From positions 620,001 through 684,000 of the forward strand of contig NZ_KE150486.1 in the NCBI RefSeq assembly GCF_000411555.1: DNA of 64,000 nt, given 5' to 3'. The first letter of the stretch is position 1, and each line of letters starts with the position of its first letter. This DNA is from Atopobium sp. oral taxon 199 str. F0494 (GTDB lineage: Bacteria; Actinomycetota; Coriobacteriia; Coriobacteriales; Atopobiaceae). Shown here piece after piece: positions 8,082 through 17,888 of the stretch. The translations under genes were made by a program, and so were the position numbers. Under the pieces are notes generated by a model, which did not search any database, had not been told where the DNA came from, and saw nothing but the letters and a program-made list of their open reading frames with translations.

Positions 8082-10115
8082 CTAGTCGATGGCAATATGC
8101 GTAGCGGGAATCAGCTTGCCATCCTTGTAGATAAGACGCTCGCGCGTACGCTCAATCTTGGGATCGGGAATAGGAATCGCGGAAAGCAGCGCCTTAGTAT
8201 AGGGATCCTGCGGATTGTTGAAGACATCCTCAGTCTCGCCGTACTCCACGATTTTCCCTAGGTGCATAACGGCAACCGTATCAGAAATGTGGCGAATAAC
8301 CGCCAGGTCGTGCGCGACGAAGAGATACGAAATCTTCAGCTGAATCTGAAGGTCCTCAAGCAAGTTGATAATGCCAGCCTGAATGGAAACGTCAAGCGAG
8401 GCAATAGGCTCGTCAAGAAGCAAAATCTTGGGATTGGTTGCCAGAGCGCGGGCAATAGCAATACGCTGACGCTGACCGCCGGAGAACTGAGAGGGGAAAC
8501 GGTCAACGTAGTCAGGGTTAATGCCGACAAGTACCATAAGCTCGCCAATGCGCCTATTGATATCGGCGTCCTTCCAGCCCTGAGCTTTCAGAGGCTCTGA
8601 CAAAACGTCGTAAATGGGCATACGAGGATCGAGAGAACTCATAGGATCCTGGAAGATAACCTGGAGATCCTTGCGAACCTCACGACGCGCTCGGGCAGAT
8701 CTGAGCTCGGAAGTATCCTTTCCAAGCACCACAATACGGCCATCTTCAGGCTTCAGAAGATCCATAATTTGCATGAGCGTCGTAGACTTGCCCGAACCTG
8801 ACTCGCCGACAAGGGCCAGTGTTTCACCCTCGTGAATTTGAAAACTCGCATGGTCGACCGCCGTCATTGTACCCTTCTCGCGGCGGATAAAGCCTTTGCC
8901 CTGGACGGGGAACGTCTTGGTAAGATTTTCTACCTCAAGCACAATCGGACGCTCAGAGCGCGGTACATCCACCCACTTAGGTAGCAGGGGTTCAAACTCG
9001 GGATACACCTCTGCGTAGGTGAGATTCTTTTTGCAAATCTCATCCAGACGATGGCAAGATGCAAGATGACCCTCGGAAGCATTTGCAGGTGTCAGCTCAG
9101 GCTCAACCGCACGGCACTTCTCGGTTGCCATAGGGCAACGCGGATTGAAGGGACAGCCTGAAGGAATGGCTACAAGCGAAGGCGGATTGCCCTTAATGGG
9201 AACGAGGCGGTGCTCCGCAGGTAAGTGCGGCTTTGGCACGGCGCCCAAAAGACCCATAGTATACGGATGCCGTGGCTCAGCAAAAAGCGTATCTACGCTT
9301 GCACGCTCAACGCCGCGGCCCGCATACATAACCATAATGTCATCAGCGGTGCCTGCGACGACGCCAAGATCGTGCGTAATCAAAACGACAGCCGCACCCG
9401 TCTCTTTCTGGGCGACTTTCAAAACATCGAGAATCTGTGCCTGAATCGTTACGTCAAGAGCGGTAGTAGGCTCATCGGCAATGATGATGTCGGGGTTGTT
9501 GGCAATGGCGATAGCGATAACCACGCGCTGACGCATGCCGCCGGAAAACTCGTGCGGATACGCATCTAAACGCTCTTCCGGGTTGGTGATGCCAACAATC
9601 TCAAGAAGTTCAAGGCAGCGCTTACGAACATCAGCCTTTGGCATATGGGGATTGTGAGTCAAAAGAGCTTCGGCAAGCTGATCGCCGATAGTAAACATCG
9701 GAGTCAACGCGGACAGAGGATCCTGGAAAATCATGGAAATCTTCGTGCCGCGAAGTTTAGACATCTCCTCGTCGGTTTTGCCGAGAAGCTCCTCATCACC
9801 GAGCTTAATCGAACCGGTGACATGCGCGTTGTCATCAAGAAGACCGATAAGAGAAAGCGCGGTAACTGACTTTCCGGAACCGGATTCGCCAACGATGCCG
9901 AGGGTACGGCCGCCCCAAAGGTCAAAGTTTACACTACGGACGGCATCGACACGACCGGCCTCAGTGTTAAAGGACACCTTGAGGTCGCGAACGGTCATGA
10001 CGGGCGCGCCCTGCGGAGCGCCTTTCGGCCCGTTGGACTCAAGCAGCTCATAGCGAAGAACGTCGTCTACCGCGCTGTTCTTCTCGACCGTTTTATTCAT
10101 ATCAATATCAGCCAT
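8082..10115 (-). CDS. Fused oligopeptide ABC transporter ATPase (OppD-OppF in one chain)
   Basis: This is the cytoplasmic motor of the peptide importer. Two complete ATPase domains lie in one 677-residue protein. The first has GESGSGKSV, FSGGMRQRVVIA and IIADEPTTALD, followed by the OppD/F C-terminal region with RHPYTMGLLGAVP and its Cys cluster (GCPFNPRCPMATEKC). The second, from about residue 380, has GESGSGKSTT, FSGGQRQRIAIARA and LLLDEPIASLD, ending with DPYTKALLSAIP. Most bacteria have OppD and OppF as separate genes. The ATG overlaps the oppC stop (TAATG). Confidence 0.93.
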   Translation of the reverse strand: MADIDMNKTVEKNSAVDDVLRYELLESNGPKGAPQGAPVMTVRDLKVSFNTEAGRVDAVRSVNFDLWGGRTLGIVGESGSGKSVTALSLIGLLDDNAHVTGSIKLGDEELLGKTDEEMSKLRGTKISMIFQDPLSALTPMFTIGDQLAEALLTHNPHMPKADVRKRCLELLEIVGITNPEERLDAYPHEFSGGMRQRVVIAIAIANNPDIIIADEPTTALDVTIQAQILDVLKVAQKETGAAVVLITHDLGVVAGTADDIMVMYAGRGVERASVDTLFAEPRHPYTMGLLGAVPKPHLPAEHRLVPIKGNPPSLVAIPSGCPFNPRCPMATEKCRAVEPELTPANASEGHLASCHRLDEICKKNLTYAEVYPEFEPLLPKWVDVPRSERPIVLEVENLTKTFPVQGKGFIRREKGTMTAVDHASFQIHEGETLALVGESGSGKSTTLMQIMDLLKPEDGRIVVLGKDTSELRSARARREVRKDLQVIFQDPMSSLDPRMPIYDVLSEPLKAQGWKDADINRRIGELMVLVGINPDYVDRFPSQFSGGQRQRIAIARALATNPKILLLDEPIASLDVSIQAGIINLLEDLQIQLKISYLFVAHDLAVIRHISDTVAVMHLGKIVEYGETEDVFNNPQDPYTKALLSAIPIPDPKIERTRERLIYKDGKLIPATHIAID

Positions 10116-11191
10116 TACGCACGCTCCGTCATATCTGTACTCATATCGGCCTCGCCTGTGGTTTCAGACGTTTTGGCGTCAGCTTCATCATCGTCATCCT
10201 CAACCATGCCGGCTGCGCGTGAATAGGGATCGAAGGCGTCGCGAAGACCGTCGCCGATAAGCTGCATGCTCACGCAGAGAATGATAAGGACAACGGACGG
10301 GATCAAAATGAGCCAAGGCGTGGAGAGCATCGCCGAAGAGCCGGCGCTCAAAAGATAGCCGAGCGATGTATCGGGAGCCTTGATACCGAGACCCAAAAAG
10401 CTGTATGCCGTCTCGGAGTTGATACCGCCGATGACGCCAAGAACCGTGTCGATAATCAGAATCGAGCCAAGGTTCGGAATAAGGTGGCGAATGATGATCT
10501 TAATTGAAGGAACGCCCATGTATTTAGCGGCCTTGACGTAATCGCGCTCACGGAGCGACAGCGCCATCGTACGCAGGGTACGAGCATAGCCAATCCAGCC
10601 AAAGGCGGTCATACCCACGATAAGCATGACCCATCCGGTTGTACCGGAGGCCGCGCGAACAATCATGGCAACCAGAAGGAAGCTCGGAATGACCATGAGC
10701 ATGTCAAGGATCCACATGCCAATCTTTTCGGGCACGCCGCGGACATAGGCAATGGCGGTACCAATGACAGCCGCGATGACTGACGTCAGCAGCGCGTATG
10801 TGATACCAATCGTCAGCGAGCGGCCAAGACCGTGTACAACGCTGGCAAACAAATCAATACCCGCGCCATCCGTACCAAACCAATGGTTGGCGTTGGGCGC
10901 CTGATTGATAGCCGCAAAGTCCGGATCGATATAGTTATGCGGGGTCAGGTACTTACCGAAGAGGGCCACAAAAATCAAAACTACCAGAATACCCAAACCG
11001 ATCATGGCGGAACGCTGGCGCAAGAAACGGCGGCCAATCAGACCGAAGTAGCTGATGCGCTTAACTTCACCTGAACCAAGCGAGTCAGCCTGAAGTTCAA
11101 GCTCCGCGTTGGTCATCTGACCATTATTGACGGTGGTAAGAGCATCGGATTCTTCCGTTGTTGGAGCAACTTTTTTTGTATCGTTAGCCAT
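10115..11191 (-). CDS. Oligopeptide ABC transporter permease, OppC/DppC type
   Basis: This is the second membrane subunit of the peptide importer. It has about six transmembrane segments, a long cytoplasmic N-terminus, and the permease loop ERDYVKAAKYMGVPSIKIII that contacts the ATPase. The C-terminal tail (about 30 residues) is very acidic (DDDDEADAK). The length is 358 residues, longer than typical OppC because of both tails. GGGAGG precedes the ATG. It sits 10 bases after oppB and overlaps the fused ATPase gene by one base. Confidence 0.92.
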   Translation of the reverse strand: MANDTKKVAPTTEESDALTTVNNGQMTNAELELQADSLGSGEVKRISYFGLIGRRFLRQRSAMIGLGILVVLIFVALFGKYLTPHNYIDPDFAAINQAPNANHWFGTDGAGIDLFASVVHGLGRSLTIGITYALLTSVIAAVIGTAIAYVRGVPEKIGMWILDMLMVIPSFLLVAMIVRAASGTTGWVMLIVGMTAFGWIGYARTLRTMALSLRERDYVKAAKYMGVPSIKIIIRHLIPNLGSILIIDTVLGVIGGINSETAYSFLGLGIKAPDTSLGYLLSAGSSAMLSTPWLILIPSVVLIILCVSMQLIGDGLRDAFDPYSRAAGMVEDDDDEADAKTSETTGEADMSTDMTERA

Positions 11192-11201
11192 TGCTGCCTC
11201 C

Positions 11202-12194
11202 CTAGCTCATCTTGATTCGCGGATCGAGCGCAGCCGCAAAGAGATCGGCGAGAAGCGCACCCACGAGCGTACATGCAGCGGAGAACGCGGCGACTGCAAC
11301 GGCGCCATGAATGTTGTTATTGTTGATGCAGTTGATGAAGTACTCACCAAGACCGTGAATAGCGAAGATTTTCTCGGTCATAACGGCGCCGGTAAAGATA
11401 CCCGCAATAGAGAAGGCAACGTTTACCGCAGTAGGAATTAAGGACGCGCGCAGAGCGTGTCTGCGGATGGCCTGCTTGCGGGTAAGTCCCTTTGCGCGAG
11501 CCGTACGCACATAGTCAGCGTGCATCTCATCAAGAAGGTAGGTGCGTTGCGTAAGGTGATAGCCAACCGAACTGACAATAGTCAAAACGAGCGTTGGCAG
11601 GAAGATGTGCTGTAAGAAGTCAAGAAGCCATTCGAAAAACGTTGGGAAATCTCCACTGGAAAGGCCCGTAACGTAGAAGATTCTGTTGCCTGCAAGGGCG
11701 TTGATCTCGATTGCCGCAAAAACAATGAGAATGGCGAGAACAACCGTCGGAATAACCATAAAAAGCGATGCCACGCCACTGAAGAAGCGGTCCTGCCATT
11801 CGTATTGCCGCTGGGCTGTATATACGCCGAGTCCGACGCCTATGAAAATAGACAAGATAGTTGCCAGCGTCAGAAGCTGAACAGAAGCCAAAAACTTTGT
11901 GCTCATCTGCGTATTGATGGAACTGCCATCAGGAGCCATGCCCCAGTTGAAGCTGGTCACAACACCAGTAAGCCACTTCTGGTAACGCTCGATAATAGGA
12001 GTCTTGTCGTTCAAGTTAGTTTTATACAGCGACTGCTCAATGGATTCCTGAGGAGGACGAGGAGTACGCTGCTCATAGTTAGAACGAGGACTCATGAACG
12101 CGGACGCAAGAAAAAACGTAAGCGACGTCGCAACAAAAATCATTACGATATAGCTCAGCACCCTTTTAGTTAAATACCAGGCAAACCGTGCCAT
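11202..12194 (-). CDS. Oligopeptide ABC transporter permease, OppB/DppB type
   Basis: This is the first membrane subunit and first gene of the importer operon. The N-terminus (ARFAWYLTKRVLSYIVMIFV) is typical of OppB, and the coupling loop is near residue 220 (HADYVRTARAKGLTRKQAIR). The length is 330 residues with about six hydrophobic segments. AAGGAG lies before the ATG. The order oppB-oppC-oppDF lacks an adjacent binding protein, which is instead the convergent gene at 6341. Confidence 0.92.
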   Translation of the reverse strand: MARFAWYLTKRVLSYIVMIFVATSLTFFLASAFMSPRSNYEQRTPRPPQESIEQSLYKTNLNDKTPIIERYQKWLTGVVTSFNWGMAPDGSSINTQMSTKFLASVQLLTLATILSIFIGVGLGVYTAQRQYEWQDRFFSGVASLFMVIPTVVLAILIVFAAIEINALAGNRIFYVTGLSSGDFPTFFEWLLDFLQHIFLPTLVLTIVSSVGYHLTQRTYLLDEMHADYVRTARAKGLTRKQAIRRHALRASLIPTAVNVAFSIAGIFTGAVMTEKIFAIHGLGEYFINCINNNNIHGAVAVAAFSAACTLVGALLADLFAAALDPRIKMS

Positions 12195-12602
12195 TTACTC
12201 TCCTTACCGCCAGCGCTTGCACAGATGCAAGCGAGGAATTTTCGGAATGGCAATCGAACATTTCCAACGATTTCCGACACACACGACACTTAGCGCCTGC
12301 AACGCTCGCAAACACTAAACGGCAATTTTATCACGAGAGTCGCTCCAACGGCCAAATTACTCAAAGAAAAATGACCATGTATGCTTCCCTCGAAATAAAA
12401 TCGCTTCTATGATGACAGCATCTTTCTGCTGTTTTGCCGAGAAACACCCATTGTTTACCTTTGGGAAATGTTTTGCCCGTCATGCTGCAACGGCCTTTGC
12501 TGCAACTATCCTCGCTGTAATGACCTTCGCTGCGGCGGCCTTCTTACGTTCAAACTCCAAACGCAAAACGAGTGAAAGGACAAGAAAAAAACCTGAATGT
12601 CA
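12195..12602. other. Intergenic region upstream of oppB, downstream of xerD
   Basis: This 408-base stretch must carry the oppB promoter and the xerD transcript end (a run of seven A at about 12584-12590 is a T-run in the xerD direction). Small inverted repeats are GCTTGCA/TGCAAGC near 12225 and ACAGCA/TGCTGT at about 12417-12434. A plus-strand frame at 12409-12606 would encode 65 residues with one hydrophobic segment (TAFAATILAVMTFAAAAFL) and a basic tail. No ribosome site is visible, and it would run into the xerD stop, so I do not call it a gene. Confidence 0.4.
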
Positions 12603-13496
12603 CTAACGGGCACGAGGATGAGCGCTGAGGTACACGTCGCGCACATGCGTGCGATCGACATGCGTATACAGTTGCGTTGTGGAAATGTCGGCGTGGCCGA
12701 GAAGCTCCTGTACGGAGCGCAGATCCGCGCCGCCCTCCAAAAGATGCGTCGCAAACGAATGGCGCAGCGTATGGGGATGCAAGTCTTCGATTCCCACCGC
12801 ACGACCGTACGCGGCCACGGAACTATGAATCCACTGACGAGAAAGGCGCCCTCCTCGACGATTCAGAAACACGAACGGCACCTCACCGTGGATAAGAAAC
12901 TCACTGCGAGCGCCTTCGAGATAGTCTCGCAACGCTCTTTTCGCAGTTCCAAAAATAGGTACCGTACGTTCCTTGGAACCCTTGCCAAAGACGCGCAGCA
13001 GCTCTTCATCGAGAAGAACACCGCGCGTCTCAAGGGCGCTCAGCTCACTTGCGCGAAGCCCACAACCATAGAGCACTTCAAGCATAGCCTTGTCTCGTAT
13101 GCCACGCGGACTCTTCTCAAAAGGCTGGTCCAAAAGCTCCGCGGCCTTCTCGCGAGATATAACATCGGGAAGCCGAAGCGCCCGCGCGATTGTTGGAAGG
13201 TCATCGGCGGGAGACGCGGCACAGATTTGCTCGGCAACCAAAAACCGGTGGAAATTGCGGATAGCCGCCGTATGCCGTTCAACAGATGCCGGCGCAAGGC
13301 CAATATCGCGCAAAAGCGCAATGTACGCCTCGATAATCTGCTGCGTCACATCGCATGGATCATCTAGTCCCTGGTCCGAGAGCCACTCAACATAGTTAGT
13401 CAAATCGCGGGCGTACGCGTCAAGCGTATTGTCGGAAAGGCCGCGCTCGACGGAGGCGTAGGCGAGAAATTCTTTACGCGCCTGAGTGAGATTCAT
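12603..13496 (-). CDS. xerD: Site-specific tyrosine recombinase, chromosome dimer resolution
   Basis: With XerC, this type of enzyme resolves chromosome dimers at dif. The N-terminal SAM-like domain ([20 protein letters not shown]) is followed by the catalytic domain. Visible active-site groups are the first Arg in [13 protein letters not shown], the [12 protein letters not shown] box (His, Arg), [15 protein letters not shown] with the second His and the nucleophile Tyr. The length of 297 residues matches XerD. Its ATG overlaps the pyrG stop (ATGA). XerD rather than XerC is inferred from similarity and the pyrG-recN neighbourhood seen in Gram-positives. Confidence 0.88.
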   Translation of the reverse strand: MNLTQARKEFLAYASVERGLSDNTLDAYARDLTNYVEWLSDQGLDDPCDVTQQIIEAYIALLRDIGLAPASVERHTAAIRNFHRFLVAEQICAASPADDLPTIARALRLPDVISREKAAELLDQPFEKSPRGIRDKAMLEVLYGCGLRASELSALETRGVLLDEELLRVFGKGSKERTVPIFGTAKRALRDYLEGARSEFLIHGEVPFVFLNRRGGRLSRQWIHSSVAAYGRAVGIEDLHPHTLRHSFATHLLEGGADLRSVQELLGHADISTTQLYTHVDRTHVRDVYLSAHPRAR

Positions 13497-15142
13497 GACC
13501 GGCTCGCCACATCATGACGCCCTGCTCCTTCATGATGCGCAATCGCGGCACGGGCAAACTCACGGAAGAGCGGCGCGGGAGAGGTGGGGCGACTCTTGAA
13601 CTCAGGATGCGCCTGAGACGCCACAAACCAGGGATGCACGCTCTCAGGCAGCTCTATCATCTCAACAAGGCGCTCATCAGGAGAGACACCGGAAATCACC
13701 AGTCCCGCGTCAACAAGCTGACGGCGATACGCGTTGTTAACTTCAAAACGATGGCGATGGCGCTCATAGATAAGCTCATCTCCATAGGCTTCAGACGCAA
13801 GGGTGTGTGGCGCAACCTTACAGGGATACGATCCCAGGCGCATCGTACCTCCCTTATCGGTAATGTCTTCCTGGTCGGGCATGAGATCGATGACGGGGTA
13901 TGACGTTTCAGGAGCAAACTCAGCTGAATTGGCTCCTTCCAAGCCGGCGACATCACGCGCGAACTCAATGACCGCCGTCTGCATGCCGAGACAGACGCCG
14001 AGATAAGGAATGTTTCGCTCGCGTGCGCGGCGGATGGCAACCATTTTACCCTCGACTCCACGGATACCAAAGCCTCCGGGAACCAAGATGCCGTCAGCGT
14101 CTTTAAGCTCTGCTTCAGCGCTTTCCTCCGTCAACTCTTCTCCGTTGACAAGGCGAATGTCCATGTGACGCCCGTAGAAAATTCCAGAGTGATGCAGCGC
14201 TTCAATCACCGAAAGATACGCGTCGGGAAGCTGTGTGTACTTGCCCACCACATAGATGCGGGTAGCGTCTGGAAGAGCATGCGCCGTATGCATTGCAGAC
14301 GTAAACGACTCCCAGCCAGACAAGTCAGAAAGGCGAGCCTCAAGGCCAAGGCGCTCGCAGACCTTGCTATCGAAGCCCTGCTCTTTAAGGTGCGAGGGAA
14401 CGTCATAGATTGAGGGAAGATCGTTATTCTCAAACACGCAATCGGCGTCAACATCGCAGAAATTGGCGATCTTCTCGCGAATAGATGCGTCAACCGTATG
14501 ACTTGAGCGGCACACGATAAAGTCCGGCTGTATTCCCATGGAACGCAGCTCCTTGACAGAGTGCTGCGTAGGCTTTGTTTTCACCTCATGAGCAGCGGCA
14601 ATGTAAGGCACAAGCGACACGTGGATGATGGCGACGTTTGCCGCGCCACGCTCCTTGCGGAATTGACGAATAGCCTCAACGAACGGCTGAGACTCAATAT
14701 CGCCAATAGTGCCGCCAAGCTCAGTAATGACCACATCGGCATCGGTCACTTCCTCAATGCGCGCAAAACGGGCTTTAATGGCGTTGGTGACATGAGGAAT
14801 CACCTGCACCGTGCCGCCGAGAAAATCCCCTGCACGCTCACGCTGAATGAGCGACTGATAGATGAGGCCCGTGGTAAAGTTTGACTCACGCGTAAGGTTC
14901 TCGTCAATGAAGCGCTCGTAATGGCCGAGGTCAAGATCGGTCTCCTTGCCGTCCTCAGTCACAAACACCTCGCCATGCTGAAACGGACTCATAGTACCGG
15001 GGTCAACGTTCAAATAGGGATCAGCCTTTTGCATCATGACCTTATAGCCGCGGGCTTTGAGCAGACGACCCAGAGAAGCCGCGGTAATGCCCTTGCCCAG
15101 CGAAGAAACGACGCCGCCTGTTACAAAAATATGCTTGGTCAT
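13493..15142 (-). CDS. pyrG: CTP synthase
   Basis: PyrG converts UTP to CTP with ATP and glutamine. The synthetase domain begins [20 protein letters not shown] with the P-loop, and the C-terminal glutamine amidotransferase domain has the nucleophile in GVCLGMQ and the His-Glu pair in HPEFKSRP. The length of 549 residues is normal. The ATG is at 15140-15142. It overlaps xerD by four bases, and a 183-base leader separates it from recN. Confidence 0.96.
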   Translation of the reverse strand: MTKHIFVTGGVVSSLGKGITAASLGRLLKARGYKVMMQKADPYLNVDPGTMSPFQHGEVFVTEDGKETDLDLGHYERFIDENLTRESNFTTGLIYQSLIQRERAGDFLGGTVQVIPHVTNAIKARFARIEEVTDADVVITELGGTIGDIESQPFVEAIRQFRKERGAANVAIIHVSLVPYIAAAHEVKTKPTQHSVKELRSMGIQPDFIVCRSSHTVDASIREKIANFCDVDADCVFENNDLPSIYDVPSHLKEQGFDSKVCERLGLEARLSDLSGWESFTSAMHTAHALPDATRIYVVGKYTQLPDAYLSVIEALHHSGIFYGRHMDIRLVNGEELTEESAEAELKDADGILVPGGFGIRGVEGKMVAIRRARERNIPYLGVCLGMQTAVIEFARDVAGLEGANSAEFAPETSYPVIDLMPDQEDITDKGGTMRLGSYPCKVAPHTLASEAYGDELIYERHRHRFEVNNAYRRQLVDAGLVISGVSPDERLVEMIELPESVHPWFVASQAHPEFKSRPTSPAPLFREFARAAIAHHEGAGRHDVASRS

Positions 15143-15257
15143 GAAAATCTCCCGTACTCGTGGCAGGGCCAGCCGGCGGTGCCAAAACGTTTCTACGGGT
15201 CTCTATACTATCGCGTTGTCTTAAAAAAGAGGGCGAGAAAATCAATCACACCAACAC

Positions 15258-15277
15258 AAAAACAGAGACGCTTCTGT
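15258..15277 (-). terminator. Probable recN transcription terminator
   Basis: ACAGA (15262-15266) pairs with TCTGT (15273-15277). On the minus strand the hairpin is followed by a T-run (plus-strand A's at 15258-15262). The stem is short, so it is a moderate call. Confidence 0.45.
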
Positions 15278-15325
15278 GTCTGTGCGCCAAGTATCTCCGC
15301 GCCCCAGCGCTTCTTGCCTTCAGTG

Positions 15326-16960
15326 CTAACGCGTCTTCGCTGCAGCGCTCAGCATTTCGCGGGCATGCGCCCTTGACGTCTCCGTCAGCGTTCCGGAAAG
15401 CATGCGTGCAATCTCCTCCACACGATCTTCTCCCGTGAGTTCTTCCAGAGAGGTCTCAGGGGACATATCCTCTGATTTTTTTACCAGATAGTGGCGCTCG
15501 CCCATAACAGCAATCTGCGGCACATGCGTGACCACTATGACCTGATGCGTTTGGGCAAGCCGCGCCAGCACCTCCGCAAGCGCTACAGCAGTGGCTCCTC
15601 CGACACCAGCGTCCACTTCGTCAAACACAAGCGTTTCACAGCCATCTGCGGCTCCAAGAACCACTTTACAGGCCAGCATTACGCGAGAAATCTCACCGCC
15701 AGACGCAATCTTTCGCAGCGGGCGGGCGCTGAGCTCCGCGCCCGGCTTGTAGAGAAGCTCCACACGACTAGGACCGGCCTCAGTCCACTTGAGGCGCTCC
15801 AGGCGGTCTTGAGCCACCGTAATCTCCGCGCTGCCCATCTCCAGGAAGGCCATCTGTTTGGTAATCGCTGCGGCAAGCTGAGGGGCAGCCTGCGCCCGCA
15901 AGACGTCAAGCGCGTCAGCTGCGGCCGCAAGGTCCTTCTCGGCAGCCTCATATGCCTCTTGAGCGCAAGCAAGGCGCTCGCCTCCGTCCTCGCACGCGCT
16001 CACCACTTCCTGCGCCTCTTCAGCACGGCGAAACACGTCCTCCATCGCAGGACCGTAAGCTCGCATAAGACCCTGAAACGCCGCCGCACGAGATTGCAGG
16101 CGCTCAAGCGTCTCGCTGTCAATCTCCAGCGAATCGATGTAGGATCTTAGCTCGGAAGCGCTATCCTCAAGATCGATGAGCGCAGATGAGAGCGATTCTG
16201 AAAGCGCTGCAAGCTCCGCATCAAAGGAGGCGACGCCACGAAGCGCCAAAAGCGCCTGCGTCAGCCTGTCCGCAGCGCCATCGTCATCGGAAAGCGCGGC
16301 ATACGCACCCTGAGCCGCCTCCAAAAGCGCTTCCCCATGCTCAAGACGGGGCAATTGCTCTTGGAGCTGCTCATACTCCCCTCGCTGTGGATTGACCTCT
16401 CCGATTTTTCGCAGAACAAACGCAGCCTCGTCCAGTTTGGCGTCCGCCGCACCGCATACCGCACGCACGCGTTCAAGCTCCGCCTTTGCGTTTTTTGATG
16501 CAGCGAGAAGTACCCGCCACTTGTCAAGCGCTTCCTGCGCCGGCGCGCCAATCCATGAGTCCAGAAGGTCTATATGGGTATGTACGTCCAGAAGACGCTG
16601 ATGCTCATGCTGACCGCACAGGTCAACGGTTGCGCCGACCTTCTCTGCAAGCTCGCGTACCGACGCCATATGACCGTCGATTTCCACGCGGCCACGACCG
16701 TCCGACTGTACGCGACGGCGGACAATGGTTCCCTCTTCGTCGGAGTCGCCCAGAAAGAAGCGGGCTTCAACCTGCAGTTCATCCGCACCTTCGCGCACCA
16801 TCGTCGTATCGGCGCGCTCCCCTACCAAAAGTTTTATGGCCGAGAGCAGGGCCGTCTTGCCGGCGCCCGTCTCGCCTGTCAGTACGGTCAGCCCAGACGC
16901 AGGTTCAATTGACGCTTCCTTGATAAGCGCCACATTTTTTACCGCAAGCTCATCAATCAT
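15326..16960 (-). CDS. recN: DNA repair ATPase of the SMC family
   Basis: RecN acts early in double-strand-break repair. The N-terminus holds Walker A GETGAGKTALLSAIK, the middle is a long coiled coil (about residues 150-370), and the C-terminus holds the Walker B region LVFDEVDAGVGG with the signature SGGEISRVMLA before it. The length of 544 residues is typical. Its ATG overlaps the nadK stop (ATGA), as in many Gram-positives where nadK precedes recN. Confidence 0.94.
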   Translation of the reverse strand: MIDELAVKNVALIKEASIEPASGLTVLTGETGAGKTALLSAIKLLVGERADTTMVREGADELQVEARFFLGDSDEEGTIVRRRVQSDGRGRVEIDGHMASVRELAEKVGATVDLCGQHEHQRLLDVHTHIDLLDSWIGAPAQEALDKWRVLLAASKNAKAELERVRAVCGAADAKLDEAAFVLRKIGEVNPQRGEYEQLQEQLPRLEHGEALLEAAQGAYAALSDDDGAADRLTQALLALRGVASFDAELAALSESLSSALIDLEDSASELRSYIDSLEIDSETLERLQSRAAAFQGLMRAYGPAMEDVFRRAEEAQEVVSACEDGGERLACAQEAYEAAEKDLAAAADALDVLRAQAAPQLAAAITKQMAFLEMGSAEITVAQDRLERLKWTEAGPSRVELLYKPGAELSARPLRKIASGGEISRVMLACKVVLGAADGCETLVFDEVDAGVGGATAVALAEVLARLAQTHQVIVVTHVPQIAVMGERHYLVKKSEDMSPETSLEELTGEDRVEEIARMLSGTLTETSRAHAREMLSAAAKTR

Positions 16961-17817
16961 GAATTGTTAGCCTTACCGTAAAACACACGAGACACCGAGC
17001 GGTAGAAACTTTGCGCGCTTCTATCAAGCAAGATGATGTCGCCAGGTCCACGTTTTACCGTAGCAGAAATACCCGTAGCCTCAGTTGCATGGGCTATATT
17101 TTGCCCATCGGCAAAGAAGTGACGGCACGCCGGCCTTTCGCGCGACATGGTAATTTCAACGATGTCCGACGATGAAGTCAAAAAGGCGCGCGCCATAATG
17201 GTGTGAGGAGCAACGGGCACGCATGACATGCCGGTAAACTCAGGAGTCACAATAGGACCTCCTGCGGCAAGCGCGTAGCCGGTAGAACCCGTAGCTGTGC
17301 TGACAATAAAGCCATCTCCGCGCAGGGTGTCAATGTAGTTGCCCGAAACCGACACGCTGAACTCAATCATATCGCCGGCGCCGCCGCGAGACACGGCAAA
17401 GTCATTCAGCGCAAAGCTCTTCTCGGTATGAAGCGAGCCGTCAGGAGCCTCGTACACCGATTCAATTTCAAGGGTCGCGCGACGGGACGCGTGCAACTCA
17501 CCTGCCAAAGCGTCGGCGATTGTCTCAAGCATCTCATCAGGTGTGGCCGATGTCAAAAACCCCAGGTGACCATAGGAAATGCCCATAAGCGGAATTTCGG
17601 AATAGCCTACGATACGAGCTGCGCGCAGAAGCGTTCCGTCGCCGCCCAGCGATATCACCAGCTCACAGCCGGAAAGGTCCACCTGCTTTTGAGGGAAAAG
17701 TTTTTTGTCGTGAGCCCAGACAACATCGCAGCCCTGCTCACCGAGCCATTCCTCAAGCATGTGAGCACCCTGCACGGCAACTTCACGCGAATAATTTGGG
17801 ACAAGAAGAACTTTCAC
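16957..17817 (-). CDS. nadK: NAD kinase
   Basis: NadK makes NADP from NAD. The diagnostic GGDGTLLRAARI and the phosphate-binding RGDGFIVSTATGSTGYALAAG are intact. The usual Asn-Glu motif reads ALNDF here, a conservative change. I start at the GTG 17815-17817 (VKVLLVPNYSREV) because AGGGG lies six bases upstream and the family normally begins there; the longer frame would add 16 unmatched residues. About 286 residues. It is followed directly by recN with a four-base overlap and preceded by tlyA. Confidence 0.92.
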   Translation of the reverse strand: MKVLLVPNYSREVAVQGAHMLEEWLGEQGCDVVWAHDKKLFPQKQVDLSGCELVISLGGDGTLLRAARIVGYSEIPLMGISYGHLGFLTSATPDEMLETIADALAGELHASRRATLEIESVYEAPDGSLHTEKSFALNDFAVSRGGAGDMIEFSVSVSGNYIDTLRGDGFIVSTATGSTGYALAAGGPIVTPEFTGMSCVPVAPHTIMARAFLTSSSDIVEITMSRERPACRHFFADGQNIAHATEATGISATVKRGPGDIILLDRSAQSFYRSVSRVFYGKANNS

Positions 17818-17888
17818 GGATGACCCCTCTCCGAACCCAGCGCCGGGATACGGCGCCTCTGTCAAAGAGTATAGCGAATACCTTCTGC

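Noticed and set aside
15491-16150. 219-codon open frame on the plus strand
   Set aside because: It is antisense to recN and matches no family.
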